Shown here: one piece after another, positions 27,401 through 36,482 of the stretch | Layout of the letters: every line of letters begins with the position of its first letter | How positions within the stretch are numbered: position 1 is the first letter of the stretch | Origin: Pseudoxanthomonas broegbernensis | GTDB taxonomy: Bacteria > Pseudomonadota > Gammaproteobacteria > Xanthomonadales > Xanthomonadaceae | Direction: 5' to 3' | Assembly: GCF_014202435.1 (NCBI RefSeq) | Contig: NZ_JACHGU010000003.1 | Location: 124,001-188,000, forward strand | DNA: 64,000 bases | Translations under genes and position numbers: made by a program | Notes under the pieces: generated by a model | The model's input: only the letters and a program-made list of their open reading frames with translations | What the model was told of the DNA's origin: nothing | Databases searched by the model: none

Positions 27401-27514
27401 GTGGATGGCAAATGGGAGCGGGTCGACGGAGTCGAGCACCTGATTGCCAGTCGGCTGCACGACATGACGCCACTGCTGGGGACGCTGGAAACCAGGTCGC
27501 GGGATTTCAGGTAG
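24437..27514 (+). CDS. dnaE2: Error-prone DNA polymerase DnaE2
   Basis: 1025 residues. N-terminal PHP domain ([20 protein letters not shown]), then the C-family polymerase core with [20 protein letters not shown]-type motifs and the catalytic [15 protein letters not shown] (about residues 370-385). The finger region follows ([30 protein letters not shown]), and a C-terminal OB domain ([19 protein letters not shown]). It performs mutagenic lesion bypass together with ImuA and ImuB. The ATG at 24437 overlapping the imuB stop is chosen over one three codons upstream. Full length, no defects seen. Confidence 0.95.
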   Translation: MSAPAYAELHCLSDFSFLRGAATAKQLFRRAKACSYAALAITDECSLAGIVRAFEAAQETGVPLIVGSEFTLTDGTKFVLLVEDQAGYETLCVLITLGRHGAKKSEYRLMREDFDRPLPGLLALWVPGSRPDPEQGYWVRRTFSHAWLAVELHRDRDDVARLRELLALADQTGLRPIATGDVHMDIKRRRALQDTITSIRQSVPVAEAGAHLFRNGERHLRRREVLAEVYPPDLLAETLAVAARCTFQLGQLKYRYPKELVPNGETPASWLRKLTEDGIRWRWPKGESSKVRGLIEYELQLIGELQYEAYFLTVHDLVRHARSLGILCQGRGSAANSAVCFALGVTEVDPTHMQLLMERFISKERNEPPDIDIDFEHERREEVIQYIYAKYGRDRAALTANVICYRGRSAARDVAKALGFPRDQVNALSHCFDWWQSEAPPAERLIEAGFDPETPVMRRLVYLVGELIDHPRHLSQHVGGFVISDAPLSTLVPTEPAAMENRTVIQWNKDDLDVLGLLKVDCLALGMLTCVRKALDLLRQHRGHNLTPATIPADDPATYAMIQKADTVGVFQIESRAQMSMLPRMKPKTFYDLVIEVAIVRPGPIQGKMVHPYLRRRQGLEPVSYPSEDLREVFERTLGVPLFQEQVMKLAIVAAGYTPGEADQLRRSMAAWKRHGDMEIHHQRITEGMLARGYSPEFAAQIFEQIKGFASYGFPESHACSFALITYVSCWLKCHEPAAFTCALLNAQPMGFYSASSLLQDIRRHGVEIREVDATRSDWGNTLEDGIPGGEQPAIRLGFRQIKGFPEDAGHRISEARRQRPFAGVADLCMRAALDERTSSLLAEAGALKSLAGHRHDAHWTVAGLEPQRPLFDGSPEEDAVALPVPTAGQDVVADYRSLGLTLGTHPVSLLRDRLRRERCLGSADLQSRKHGSRLRAAGLVTMRQRPATASGAVFVTLEDEAGVINVVVWRDLAERQRRELVGSRLLAVDGKWERVDGVEHLIASRLHDMTPLLGTLETRSRDFR

Positions 27515-27608
27515 AGAGGTTGTCTTCAGCCACTCCAGCAGCATCCGTACTTAGATCGACCCCATCAATCGCCGATCTCTGCTAGAAGCCGTCAGCAGAA
27601 TCAGCTCC

Positions 27609-29228
27609 TCACTTTCGACGATTCTTGCGTCTAGAAGCCTTCGCCATTCTATTTCGGCTCTTCGCCTTCTTCTGCGATCGTGGAACAGGCGCCGCTGGTG
27701 ATTCCGGACGTTGGCGGGGGAAGTCCTGAGTCCAACTGCGCTGCAACGGCAGATCCTCAGCAAGTATGCCCATCCCATCGGCCAACCGTCGCAATTCCAC
27801 CAAGTCGACCTCCGCATCTTCGGGCAAAAGGTAAACCGCCAAATCCTCGGAATAGCCAGCGTAATCCTTCACCGGATGATCGAACGCCATACCAATGAAT
27901 GTCGTTGCTTCAGGCATGCGCAGCTTTGCGCATTGCAAATAAATCTGGAGGAACGAAGCACGCCGCCTGCGGTACTCGGCATAGCCTTCTCCAGGCGGTA
28001 GCGGATCAATCAGGAAGGCGTACGCCACCTCTGGCTGCTGCAACGTAGAGAACAGTCTCGTCCGCCTGGCATCTGGCCGTGCCTTGGCCATCTCGAATAC
28101 AGCCAGTAAGACATCCGAAAGAAGCCTCCTCTCGAACCGACTCTTAGACGCGATGATGCGGAGTGCGACCTCCAGATCCTGGTTGCTCGTGGTGGCACCC
28201 ATGATTCCTGGGTTGCCTTCCTTGATGAACCGATCAACCAATCGGTCCCAGAGATAGCTTGTTCTATCGGCGACCTTCTTTGCTTTGTACTCGGGTCGTT
28301 CGTGGAGGCCTGGCCAATGAGATTCGTCGAACCAAATAATGCCGGGAAGTGACTTCCCGTCTTGTGGCGGCAAGAACCAGTGCTCACCGTCCCTCATGTT
28401 CGTCATGTACGCGGCAAGGATCTGCTCTTCCCCAGCGGCGATGACAACTGTTCCCGATGTAAGCAGTTCCTCTCGTGCCTTCAGATAAGCGATGAAGTCA
28501 GCAGCCGTATCGCGCTCGCGTAGGACCGCCTCGAGAGAGAATTCGTCAAAGACGTGCACAAACTGTTTGCGCGGCTCAACTACGCCAATGGTAAAGGGGT
28601 GCTGGTGATGATCCTTTCCGACAATCCCCGTATTGATCTGATGTGTGCCAAGACTCCCTTTAAAATGCTTTGAACAAGGGACAAACGATCCACGCGTCGT
28701 TGCGACAAGATGGAACCGCGCACGATCTGGCGAAGGAAGCGGGACCGGCAAGGGTTTCTTGCAGGCTGCATCCTGATAGACGCGGACAGGAAAGCGCTTG
28801 GCCCAGTTCATCGCGCCATAGAGCTGCCGCACCGATTTCGTTATCGCGCTCTTGAACCAACGCGGCCACGCAACATCGAGTGCAACGCCCTCTCTGAAGC
28901 GAATGTGCTTGTCGGAAAACAGAATGACGTCATCTCCAAAAACCACGAGAACGTCAGCGAACTCGTTCCCACTCGAGGCACCGTCCTCGCGAACGCCTTC
29001 GTCAGTAAAGGTATTTGGATAGGACCACAGACTCAAAAAGGAGTGCCTACAAAGATGCGCGAGAAAACGTTCCGATTCGGTCTCACCTTCTGCCGTGGTG
29101 AGATCGAAGATCGGGCCGGCGGCAACCTCAGTAGGATCTACTCGCTTTGGCGGAGCAAGCCGGGGCTGCTGTCCCCCAGGATTGTCGCTGGCTGTCGCGT
29201 CCGATGCCTCTTTGGACTCTTCATTCAT
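27609..29228 (-). CDS. Predicted PD-(D/E)xK-type protein paired with the STAND fusion
   Basis: 539 residues from the ATG at 29228, which has a GGGAG ribosome-binding site seven bases upstream. An N-terminal nuclease-like core is visible: ERFLAHLCRHSFLSLWSYPN, then Glu89-x-x-Asp92 in SGNEFADVLVVFGDDV, and Asp106-Lys107 in LFSDKHIR. The layout E-D-(D)xK fits the restriction-endonuclease fold. The rest is unfamiliar (FVHVFDEFSLEAVLRERDTA, WFDESHWPGLHERP, FIKEGNPGIMGATTS), and the C-terminus is strongly basic (KKAKSRNRMAKASRRKNRRK), as in nucleic-acid binders. It lies 65 bases after the large STAND gene on the same strand, so the two are likely one operon. It could be the effector of that module or a separate nuclease. 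Confidence 0.65.
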   Translation of the reverse strand: MNEESKEASDATASDNPGGQQPRLAPPKRVDPTEVAAGPIFDLTTAEGETESERFLAHLCRHSFLSLWSYPNTFTDEGVREDGASSGNEFADVLVVFGDDVILFSDKHIRFREGVALDVAWPRWFKSAITKSVRQLYGAMNWAKRFPVRVYQDAACKKPLPVPLPSPDRARFHLVATTRGSFVPCSKHFKGSLGTHQINTGIVGKDHHQHPFTIGVVEPRKQFVHVFDEFSLEAVLRERDTAADFIAYLKAREELLTSGTVVIAAGEEQILAAYMTNMRDGEHWFLPPQDGKSLPGIIWFDESHWPGLHERPEYKAKKVADRTSYLWDRLVDRFIKEGNPGIMGATTSNQDLEVALRIIASKSRFERRLLSDVLLAVFEMAKARPDARRTRLFSTLQQPEVAYAFLIDPLPPGEGYAEYRRRRASFLQIYLQCAKLRMPEATTFIGMAFDHPVKDYAGYSEDLAVYLLPEDAEVDLVELRRLADGMGILAEDLPLQRSWTQDFPRQRPESPAAPVPRSQKKAKSRNRMAKASRRKNRRK

Positions 29229-29293
29229 CCCCGCTCTCCCAGGACGCTCCCGTGAAAGTTGATGTTGCATGACCGGGCCTCGGGAAACCCGAA

Positions 29294-32200
29294 CTACTCG
29301 AAGCTGTTATCCCGAGGGTTTCGTTCCTGCTGTTCCCACGCACGCTCGCGCTCAATCTGGCGCTCGAAGTTCTCGCGATACTGCCTGAGCGCAGCGGGAT
29401 CCTCGCCTTGAAGGAAGACCTCGAGCGCATCGAACAACGGCAACCGTTTGGACATGATGGTGGCCCGGGATCCGCTCCAACTCATGGGCTTAATCCGGCG
29501 GGCCAACGCCCGGATCACCTTTATCTGCTCGGGTGAGTTCCGGATCAGTTCCAACGCGGCTTCGGTCCAAACCACATGTTTGTCATCGTCCTCGGCGAAC
29601 GCCAGAATCGAATCGGCCAGTAGTGCCCAACGCTCGGAATCACCACCACGGCACCATGCCAGCAATGTTTCCAACGGGACGTTGGCAAGCGGGTGCTTCC
29701 CACCGTGCAGGCCTTCGAGCGTCAATGTCCGGATGAACCCTCGAGGGTCGTCCTCGCTGGCGTCCACTAGTTCGTCAAGCGCGGTAACCGGATGAACCGA
29801 AAACAGTGCGCCAATAACGTCTTCGAAGTCGTACGAAGACAGCGTATGGTCCGCCATGCCTGCACGGAGGCTCCGGAGTAGCGCTCTGGCCGCCGGCTCT
29901 CCGTCAGGGCCGGCCATGCACTTCTCCACCAATGACTTGAGGGAAAAGTCGAGCTGGTGGTTCCGCCGTACGGTCAGCGGCACCTTGGGCACGAGCTCAC
30001 GGGCGGCGGCAGTAATACCTGGGCCTGCCTGCGGCTTGCCGTATAGGTGCATCGCCATCACGTCCAACGCGACCAGCAGGCCATCGTCCTTGTCGGCGAT
30101 GCCACGAAGCAGCCGCGCCATGTCCTGATCGGTCAATCCTTCCGTTACACGCCCGTAGGCGAGGTACTGGTACTGGTGCGCAGGTGCGGCGCCGCGCTCA
30201 AGTGATCGCATGAGCCTGTCGCTGCCGCGCTCGTCCAGTGGCGCACAGGTCTGCAGGACGGGCACCCACTCGGAAAGCGTCGGGCTGTCTAGAGCTTCAT
30301 CAAGAAGTCGTTCGAACAGCGGCCTGTCGACCTCGTGGAGGCCTCCCAGAAACCCAAGCAGCACCTGCACGCCGCGGACATCAGCATCGGTCGATTCGAA
30401 GGAGGACACGAGTGCACGCCAAAGTTGCTCCGGCTGGTTCGACCCCTTCGCGAGCCCGAACCCGAACCTCGACTGGCGTGCCTGCTTGTTCTCGACCAGC
30501 ATCGGGAGCAGTACCTCCAGCGATTCGGCGTCCGTCGCCACCGCCCGCCCAAGATCCTCCGCGTAGCGCTCGGCACGCTCATAGGGCTTCAGGCCGTCGT
30601 ATTCGTCCCCGTCGGTGATATCCAGTCCGGCCGAGAACGAGGTCAACACCACGGCCTTGGTCTGTGCGACCAGGGTCGTTGGCCGGATTCGTTGCTCAAG
30701 AGCCGCCAAGCGACGCGCCCCCTCCGGATTCTTCTCGTCCTTGTCGAACCGCATCGTCTGGCGAATGGCCAACCACCCCTTTTCCCAGCCGAGCGGCATC
30801 AGCCTCGCGACGGCATCCTCCAACTGGTCGTACCGGCGGACATTGGTCCACAGGGACCGAAAGTTGCTTGCCAGCATGTTCCGGACCCTCGCGCCCAGTG
30901 CAGACTCGTGCATGCCGAACTCCACCGCAAGCGCGATGAAAGACTCGAACCACGCCAACGCCTCCGGCCCGCGCTTGGGCGTGTATCCATAGTTCCGCGA
31001 CCACGCCCCGAAGTCGAAACCGTAGTGCGAGGAGAAATGGTTTGTCTCCAAGGCGGAATCCAGGCACTGGATCGCCAGCCCCTGCACGCGCTCGTCTGCC
31101 GACTCCAGGTGCGCACGGATCCATGACGCGCGCTGGTCCCTAGTGGCGTGCGTGCCGGACAGGTAGATGGTAAACATCGACTTGATGAGCTCGTCGGTAC
31201 GGTCCATCCGGTTCCCGGCTGGCTCGGCCAGCGCGAACAGCACGAGCACCGCCAGGCACCGATCGAAATGCTCGGCCTCGTACGCGATGGACCTGAGCAG
31301 GTGCGTAATGGTGCTCCTGGCCGAGTTGTCCACAGCCAGGAACTGTTCGGCATCATCACCGTTCGCCGCACGCTCGATCGATTCAAGCGCTGCCTTGCGA
31401 TCCACCGGCGCCACGTTGCGAAGCACCTCAACCAGCGGCTCGTTGAGCCCGGCGACGTCACCGAGGAGTCCTTCTTCCGCCAACCATCCGCGGACGATGG
31501 TGACGGCCTCTTCGCTGTCGTGCAGGTAGCCCAGCCGGCGCGAGAACGAGCGGAGCAACCGCCCCTTACCCTCCACCAGCTGCGGGGCGATGAAGCTGTA
31601 GGGAATCGCCGAAAGCGCCTGCTTCGCCAGGCGGGTCGCGATGGCATGCGGCAGCACTGCGCGCCAGGGACCACGCTTCTGTGCCAAGCCGCGTTGGAGC
31701 AACGTGGCCACTTCGCCGTGGAGCGCGAGCACCCCCATGTCGGCCAGCACGGCCAATCGGGGGAGCTCGTTCGCCTCGTTTTCGCCGTCGAACGAGTACA
31801 CCAGCGCACAGGCTCGTGCGGCGCGGAGCAGCGAGTCGTTCTTGTCATGCTTCTGCCAGAACAGCCGGTTGAAGAGCGCGTCGTCGCTCAGTCGGCCCAG
31901 CGACTCACCCTTTCCCACCGTGTCGGCCAGGGCGATGGCCACCCTGGAATTTCCTTCCGAGAAGCGAGTGATCGTCGCAGCGTCGACCAGCGAGATATGC
32001 GGGAACTGCTGCTTGATCACCTCGGTGATCAGCTCCGAAGACGCCGGCTCCAGGCGGAAGACGCTCGTCTCGTTCGGCGTATCCTCGCGGATGTCGTATT
32101 CGATGGTCAGCAGGCTGACGGTATCGGAGCCCTTGCACTTCGCCGCCAGCTTCGCGTGTAGCTCGGACGAACAGTTGTCGACCACGAGGACGACCCGGCG

Positions 32201-33328
32201 CCCGGCGGCGACCAGCTCGTCCAGCAGCACCTGCGGCGCCGGCAAAGGCTCGTCGGAGACGTCGCAGTACACCGCCAGTGACGGATCAATGGCGTTCTCC
32301 GCGGCCTCCCCCTCGAACAAGGCCTGGGCGAACCGGGTCTTCCCCACCCCGGACAGACCCGCGACCCGTACGGACGCGCCTCCCCTGCGCAGCAGCGTGC
32401 GCACGTATTGGAGTCCCTCCTGCAGCGAGTACCGATGCTGTTCGCGATCCGCGGGGTCGACTAGGCGCGGGGATTCGTCGTCGACGAAGGGATGGGCCTT
32501 GCCTCCTCGGTTGATCACCCACTGTCCATGGGGGCGCCATCCCTGCAGCGGTTTGCCGAGACGCTCCCGGACCCACGTGACGACGCCGGGGTGCCGATTG
32601 GTCCAGTCGGCGATCCGTCGCGCGTCGTAGAAGTCGACGAGCGCGGCATCCGCGCCCTCCACCCCGGCCACGGCCTCCTGCATGGCCTTCTTGCGTTCCT
32701 GATAGCTGCTGTCGGAGGTGCTTTCCGAGCTGACGATGATGTAAGCGCCACCGGCCTGGACGATGTTGCGAATCGACGGACGCAGCACGCCGCCCGGGCA
32801 CATCTCGCCCTGAATCTCGGACCGGGGCATCCGCATTTTCTTCACTTGGTAGCCGACCACGGGCCGGGGGAAGCCCGCTTCGTTCGCGACTGCCTGCGGT
32901 GCGTCGAGTCGCACGTCCACCCCGCCGTCCGAAGCGCGCTGATCGCCACCCCAGGTCACGTGCTGCGACGGGTGCCGGCTCGCCGCCAGACTTGCGTCGC
33001 ACAGCCTAGCGAGGAGTTCACGTAGGGCGCTGTCATCCAGTTCGGCGACATCGCGAGGGGTGATCTCGAACAAGCTGCTCTCCCGAATCAGGTCGCTGCG
33101 GGTCCTGGCACGCGGCGGCCGCGCACCGCGCGCCTGGCCGGGTGCGACTTCGATCAGCCCGGCCTCCTCCAGCGCCACGACGTGCTTGCGGGCTGCGCTG
33201 CGTGAGGCCAGCCCACAGGCCTCCGCGATCTCGGCAAGGGTCGGCGGCTGGCCCTGGCGGGCCACCCGTTCCTGGATAAAGGCCAGTACGGCGAGTCTGC
33301 GATCACTGAGTTTCTTCATGGAGAACAT
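29294..33328 (-). CDS. LexA-type wHTH + nuclease + STAND NTPase fusion, putative immune sensor
   Basis: 1344 residues from the ATG at 33328 (GGAG ribosome-binding site five bases upstream). (a) Residues 1-68: winged helix of the LexA DNA-binding type (SDRRLAVLAFIQERVARQGQ, PTLAEIAEACGLASRSAARK, ALEEAGLIEVAPGQARG). (b) About 85-255: Mrr-like nuclease with GGDQRASDGGVDV (Asp138) and VGYQVKK (Gln161-x-Lys163), then GGAYIIVSSE. (c) About 300-560: STAND P-loop NTPase with Walker A GLSGVGKT (324-331) and Walker B VVLVVDN (Asp384). (d) About 560-1344: long alpha-helical, repeat-like region that would sense a ligand. This order (effector, STAND, sensor repeats) is that of Avs/NLR-like anti-phage proteins; the LexA-type head is the unusual part. 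An operator-like palindrome and direct repeats overlap the start. No LexA protease domain is present, so it would not self-cleave. Confidence 0.8.
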   Translation of the reverse strand: MFSMKKLSDRRLAVLAFIQERVARQGQPPTLAEIAEACGLASRSAARKHVVALEEAGLIEVAPGQARGARPPRARTRSDLIRESSLFEITPRDVAELDDSALRELLARLCDASLAASRHPSQHVTWGGDQRASDGGVDVRLDAPQAVANEAGFPRPVVGYQVKKMRMPRSEIQGEMCPGGVLRPSIRNIVQAGGAYIIVSSESTSDSSYQERKKAMQEAVAGVEGADAALVDFYDARRIADWTNRHPGVVTWVRERLGKPLQGWRPHGQWVINRGGKAHPFVDDESPRLVDPADREQHRYSLQEGLQYVRTLLRRGGASVRVAGLSGVGKTRFAQALFEGEAAENAIDPSLAVYCDVSDEPLPAPQVLLDELVAAGRRVVLVVDNCSSELHAKLAAKCKGSDTVSLLTIEYDIREDTPNETSVFRLEPASSELITEVIKQQFPHISLVDAATITRFSEGNSRVAIALADTVGKGESLGRLSDDALFNRLFWQKHDKNDSLLRAARACALVYSFDGENEANELPRLAVLADMGVLALHGEVATLLQRGLAQKRGPWRAVLPHAIATRLAKQALSAIPYSFIAPQLVEGKGRLLRSFSRRLGYLHDSEEAVTIVRGWLAEEGLLGDVAGLNEPLVEVLRNVAPVDRKAALESIERAANGDDAEQFLAVDNSARSTITHLLRSIAYEAEHFDRCLAVLVLFALAEPAGNRMDRTDELIKSMFTIYLSGTHATRDQRASWIRAHLESADERVQGLAIQCLDSALETNHFSSHYGFDFGAWSRNYGYTPKRGPEALAWFESFIALAVEFGMHESALGARVRNMLASNFRSLWTNVRRYDQLEDAVARLMPLGWEKGWLAIRQTMRFDKDEKNPEGARRLAALEQRIRPTTLVAQTKAVVLTSFSAGLDITDGDEYDGLKPYERAERYAEDLGRAVATDAESLEVLLPMLVENKQARQSRFGFGLAKGSNQPEQLWRALVSSFESTDADVRGVQVLLGFLGGLHEVDRPLFERLLDEALDSPTLSEWVPVLQTCAPLDERGSDRLMRSLERGAAPAHQYQYLAYGRVTEGLTDQDMARLLRGIADKDDGLLVALDVMAMHLYGKPQAGPGITAAARELVPKVPLTVRRNHQLDFSLKSLVEKCMAGPDGEPAARALLRSLRAGMADHTLSSYDFEDVIGALFSVHPVTALDELVDASEDDPRGFIRTLTLEGLHGGKHPLANVPLETLLAWCRGGDSERWALLADSILAFAEDDDKHVVWTEAALELIRNSPEQIKVIRALARRIKPMSWSGSRATIMSKRLPLFDALEVFLQGEDPAALRQYRENFERQIERERAWEQQERNPRDNSFE

Positions 33329-33350
33329 ATGCACTCCATTATGGAGAACA
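33318..33350. promoter_or_regulatory. Palindrome and direct repeats over the STAND gene start
   Basis: Plus-strand direct repeats ATGGAGAACA at 33318-33327 and 33341-33350, 23 bases apart, with the palindrome CTCCATTATGGAG at 33334-33346 including the second copy's ATGGAG. The element spans the start codon and ribosome-binding site of the fusion gene. It is a good operator candidate for that protein's own LexA-type winged helix. Confidence 0.6.
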
Positions 33351-33482
33351 CATCAACACCCCATCCCGCCAGCATCTAATCTCAATAAATAACGAGACGG
33401 ACAAAATCTTCCTCCCTCCTGCGCCAGCCACGGGCTGCGGTCCGCGGGCGCACCCCGGCCCCGGCACTGTGTGGCTAAGCGT

Positions 33483-33690
33483 TCACCGTTCAACCTGCGA
33501 CTGTGCCCGCTGGGTCGCCTGCTTCAAACGCTCCATAAGCACAGATCGCGGCGGCAGGGTTGTCAGGTACTCGGCGACGTGGATCCGCGACTTGTCCAAC
33601 TAAAGCAGTTCGATCTGTTCGGACTTCTTGCCGATGCACAGGATGACCCCCAGTGGCGACGTCTCCCCTGATTCCCGCTCGTGCTCGCTC
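33483..33690 (-). pseudogene. C-terminal remnant of a YhcG/DUF1016-type nuclease
   Basis: The minus strand encodes SPLGVILCIGKKSEQIELL, a TAG stop, then LDKSRIHVAEYLTTLPPRSV and MERLKQATQRAQSQVER with a TGA at 33483. This is the end of the YhcG/DUF1016 family (P-x-G-L-I-L-C...AEYLT-x-LPP). The 5' part is missing and there is an in-frame stop, so it is a relic. YhcG-like nucleases travel with restriction and mobile loci, so the relic marks island decay. Confidence 0.75.
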
Positions 33691-33736
33691 CGGTTCCAGG
33701 ATCGTCCGACATCGTCCAGCAAAGCCCGAGTTGTAA

Positions 33737-33758
33737 CGGGGGCAACACCGGGGGCAAC
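33737..33758. repeat. Direct repeats resembling integrase arm-type sites
   Basis: CGGGGGCAAC occurs twice (33737-33746, 33749-33758), separated by two bases. G-rich GGGGGCAA repeats of this kind are found beside tyrosine-integrase genes of genomic islands, where they act as arm-type sites. No integrase is present here. Confidence 0.4.
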
Positions 33759-33818
33759 TAAAAATATTCAATAATCCTATTCTATTGATTTTATTTAAAT
33801 TTATTTGAAATGTTAGGT
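33759..33818. other. AT-rich tract at the right edge of the accessory region
   Basis: About 60 bases that are nearly all A/T (TTTATTTAAATTTATTTGAA and neighbours), in strong contrast to the surrounding DNA. It may belong to an attachment region or be a promoter for a plus-strand transcript ending at the hairpin just downstream. No gene is seen. Confidence 0.4.
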
Positions 33819-33840
33819 AGCCCCTGGCCCACCATCTTCC

Positions 33841-33875
33841 AGCGAAGGCCCGGGCAAGCCCGGGCCTTCGCTTTT
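33841..33875 (+). terminator. Strong rho-independent terminator
   Basis: 15-bp perfect stem (AGCGAAGGCCCGGGC / GCCCGGGCCTTCGCT) with a two-base A-A loop, followed by TTTT on the plus strand. No plus-strand gene is recognised just upstream; it could end an unrecognised RNA, or mark the original end of a gene displaced by the island. Confidence 0.8.
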
Positions 33876-33899
33876 CCGGCCTGACGGTTCCTGCTCCAT

Positions 33900-34240
33900 C
33901 CGCGGTCGGGTGGCCGTCCCTGGCCGCCCTTCCCCAAGACCGGGGTCAGCGGGAGTCCTCCGGCAGGCCGCCGCCGGGCGGGGCCCGATCCACAGCCGCA
34001 CGACGAGCCAGGCCAGCGCCACCGCGCCGATGCTGAAGACGTCGCCGCCGGGCACCCGCATCCACACCAGCATGTCGACGATGGGCTTCTGCATGAACTC
34101 GGCCGGGCGTGCGTAGTAGTAGCCGTGCTCGATCGCGGCCAGCAGTTGCAGGGTGCCCAGCGGCAGCAGGGTCAGCCGCCATCAGCGCCAGGCCGGTGTT
34201 CAGGCACCAGAACGCGGTCTTCAGCGCGCCGGTGTTCCAG
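33900..34240 (-). pseudogene. C-terminal fragment of a NorB-type heme-copper oxidase, frameshifted
   Basis: Minus-strand pieces match the last part of nitric oxide reductase large subunits: TAFWCLNTGLALMA, a one-base frameshift near 34176, then LTLLPLGTLQLLAAIEHGYY, ARPAEFMQKPIVDMLVWMRV and GGDVFSIGAVALAWLVVRLW. The catalytic histidine-bearing helices are absent. The frame stays open to 33813, but the true end is unclear. It is a degraded fragment at the junction between the accessory region and core genes. Confidence 0.65.
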
Positions 34241-34322
34241 CATAGGGCTACGTTGGAGCTGGTGTGCGGCGTCGCCGGATCGTGCTCCCGGACGATAACG
34301 GTTTCGTGAACCGGGTCAGGTT

Positions 34323-35018
34323 CTAGGACGCCCGTCGGCGCCACGGCCGGCATCGCCGGAACAGCACCAGGTAGGCCCCTGCCGCCCAGGCCAGGCCGGC
34401 GGCCCAGCCGGCGATCACGTCGGACGGATAATGCACGCCCAGGTACAGCCGCGACACGCCCACCGCCACGGTGAACGCCGAGGCCAGCGCCAGCACCGGC
34501 CAGCGCCAGCGCGTATGCCAGGCCAGCAGCACGCAGACCACGGCCAGGGTCATCGACCCCATCGCGTGCCCGCTGGGAAAACTGAAGGTGTCCTCCGGCG
34601 CGACCGACGCCCACAGCGAGGGCCGCTCGCGCTGGAACGCCTGCTTGGTCGCCACGTTCAGCACGGCCGAGCCGGCGAACGCGGCGATGGCGAACACCGC
34701 CTCGCGCCAGCGCCGCCACGCCAGCAGGCCGAGCGCGAGCAGCACGTCCGCGGGAATCACCCCGTACTCGTAGCCGGCCCGGGTGACCGCGACGACCAGG
34801 ACGTCCAGGCCCGGGCTCGCCAGGCCGTCGAGCCACCGCAGCAGCGCGTCGTCCAGGCCCATGTCCTCGAGCGCGTGCACCCGCCCGGCCAGCGCAGCGA
34901 ACAGCCACAGTGGCAGCAGCACGCCGGCGAACAGCAACGCGAGCGGTTGCAGCGTGCCGCGCAGCGTGGCGATGGGCGATGCGGCTTGCGGAAGGCCCTC
35001 AGCCGGCCTTGCGGGCAT
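34323..35018 (-). CDS. PAP2-family membrane phosphatase
   Basis: 231 residues with the three PAP2 motifs: KQAFQRERP (K-x6-RP), FPSGHAM (PSGH) and [12 protein letters not shown] (SR-x5-H-x3-D). About six transmembrane helices surround them. Such enzymes remove phosphate from undecaprenyl pyrophosphate, phosphatidic acid or lipid A; the substrate cannot be told from sequence. The annotated ATG overlaps the end of ispG by 20 bases; both genes are minus-strand and probably co-transcribed. Confidence 0.9.
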   Translation of the reverse strand: MPARPAEGLPQAASPIATLRGTLQPLALLFAGVLLPLWLFAALAGRVHALEDMGLDDALLRWLDGLASPGLDVLVVAVTRAGYEYGVIPADVLLALGLLAWRRWREAVFAIAAFAGSAVLNVATKQAFQRERPSLWASVAPEDTFSFPSGHAMGSMTLAVVCVLLAWHTRWRWPVLALASAFTVAVGVSRLYLGVHYPSDVIAGWAAGLAWAAGAYLVLFRRCRPWRRRAS

Positions 35019-36267
35019 AGCGGGTCCGGACGTAGTCGTCGATCAGGGCCACGAACTCGGCGGCGATGTTCTCGCCCTTCAGCGTCACCGTCTTGCGCCC
35101 GTCGACGAACACCGGCGCGGACGGCGCCTCGCCGGTGCCGGGCAGTGAAATGCCGATGTCGGCGTGGCGCGACTCGCCCGGCCCGTTGACCACGCAGCCC
35201 ATCACCGCCAGCGACAGGTTCTCCGCGCCGGGGTGGGACACGCGCCACTCGGGCATCCGCGCCCGCACGTGTTCCTGCACGGTCTTGGCCAGTTCCTGGA
35301 AGAAGGTGCTGGTGGTGCGGCCGCAGCCCGGGCAGGCGATGACCATGGGGGTGAAGGCGCGCTGGCCGGTGGTCTGCAGAAGTTCCTGCGCCACCACCAC
35401 TTCGGCGGTGCGCGACTGGCCCGGCTCGGGGGTGAGCGAGATGCGGATGGTGTCGCCGATGCCTTCCTGCAGCAGCACCGACAGTGCGGCGGCCGAGGCG
35501 ACGATGCCCTTGCTGCCGATGCCGGCCTCGGTCAGGCCCAGGTGCAGCGCGTAGTCGCAGCGTGCGGACAGGTCGCGGTACACCGCGATCAATTCCTGCA
35601 CGCCGCTGACCTTGCAACTGAGCACGATGCGCTCGGCCGGCAGGCCCAGCTCGACCGCGCGCGCGGCCGAGTCCAGCGCCGACAGGATCAGCGCCTCGCG
35701 CAATACCCGCCCGGCGTCCCAGGGCTCGGCGCGGGCGCTGTTCTCGTCCATCAGGCGCGCCGCCAGCGACTGGTCCAGGGAACCCCAGTTGGCGCCGATG
35801 CGCACCGGCTTGCCGTACTCCAGCGCCTTTTCGATGATCTCGGCGAACTGGGTGTCCTTCTTCTTGCCGAAGCCGACGTTGCCGGGGTTGATCCGGTACT
35901 TGGCCAAGGCTTCCGCGCAGGCCGGCTCGCCGGCCAGCAACTGGTGGCCGTTGTAGTGGAAGTCGCCGATCAGCGGCACGTCCACGCCCATCAGCGCCAG
36001 CTTGTCGCGGATGCGCGGAATCGCCGCCGCCGCCTCGGCGGTGTTCACCGTCAGCCGCACCAGCTCCGAGCCGGCGCGCCACAGTTCGGCCACCTGCTTG
36101 ACCGAGGCGGCCACGTCCGCGGTGTCGGTGTTGGTCATCGACTGCACCACCACCGGCGCACCGCCGCCGACCGCCACGCCCCCGACCATGACCTGGCGGG
36201 TGGACTTGCGCGGCCATGGCGCGGCCGAGGCAGGCGGCGTGGGGCGGGTGACGGCATCGTGCTGCAT
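34999..36267 (-). CDS. ispG: 4-hydroxy-3-methylbut-2-enyl diphosphate synthase IspG
   Basis: 422 residues of the bacterial IspG (GcpE) family, which makes HMBPP in the MEP isoprenoid pathway using a 4Fe-4S cluster. Seen: [20 protein letters not shown] near the start, [13 protein letters not shown], and the cluster cysteines in [15 protein letters not shown] and in [20 protein letters not shown]. Length and motifs are complete. It is divergent from the aldehyde dehydrogenase gene (215-base gap) and followed by PAP2. Confidence 0.96.
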   Translation of the reverse strand: MQHDAVTRPTPPASAAPWPRKSTRQVMVGGVAVGGGAPVVVQSMTNTDTADVAASVKQVAELWRAGSELVRLTVNTAEAAAAIPRIRDKLALMGVDVPLIGDFHYNGHQLLAGEPACAEALAKYRINPGNVGFGKKKDTQFAEIIEKALEYGKPVRIGANWGSLDQSLAARLMDENSARAEPWDAGRVLREALILSALDSAARAVELGLPAERIVLSCKVSGVQELIAVYRDLSARCDYALHLGLTEAGIGSKGIVASAAALSVLLQEGIGDTIRISLTPEPGQSRTAEVVVAQELLQTTGQRAFTPMVIACPGCGRTTSTFFQELAKTVQEHVRARMPEWRVSHPGAENLSLAVMGCVVNGPGESRHADIGISLPGTGEAPSAPVFVDGRKTVTLKGENIAAEFVALIDDYVRTRYARKAG

Positions 36268-36482
36268 CTGCGCATTCTAGACGCCCGCGGCCGAACGCGG
36301 CCGAACCCAGTGCGCGGCGGGCGCATCGGCCGTGGGTTTGCCTTCAGGGAGCCAGGGCCCGGGCGCCCCGAAGGCCGCGTGCTTCCCACACCGTGTTCCC
36401 ACGCCTCCCGCGGCTCATCCCCACGCCGCCTTTCCCCCACCCGCGGCATACTCGCGGCGCCGTCGCGTACAGGACGTCCCCC

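Noticed and set aside
33690-33840. tRNA or tmRNA end as the island insertion site (a CCCACCA stretch near 33820)
   Set aside because: The bases before it do not form a T-arm or acceptor stem, so no RNA gene is supported.
33946-34908. 320-codon minus-strand frame over the PAP2 gene
   Set aside because: It overlaps the motif-bearing PAP2 frame and is Arg/Gly/Ala-rich without motifs; only its far 3' part coincides with the NorB relic.
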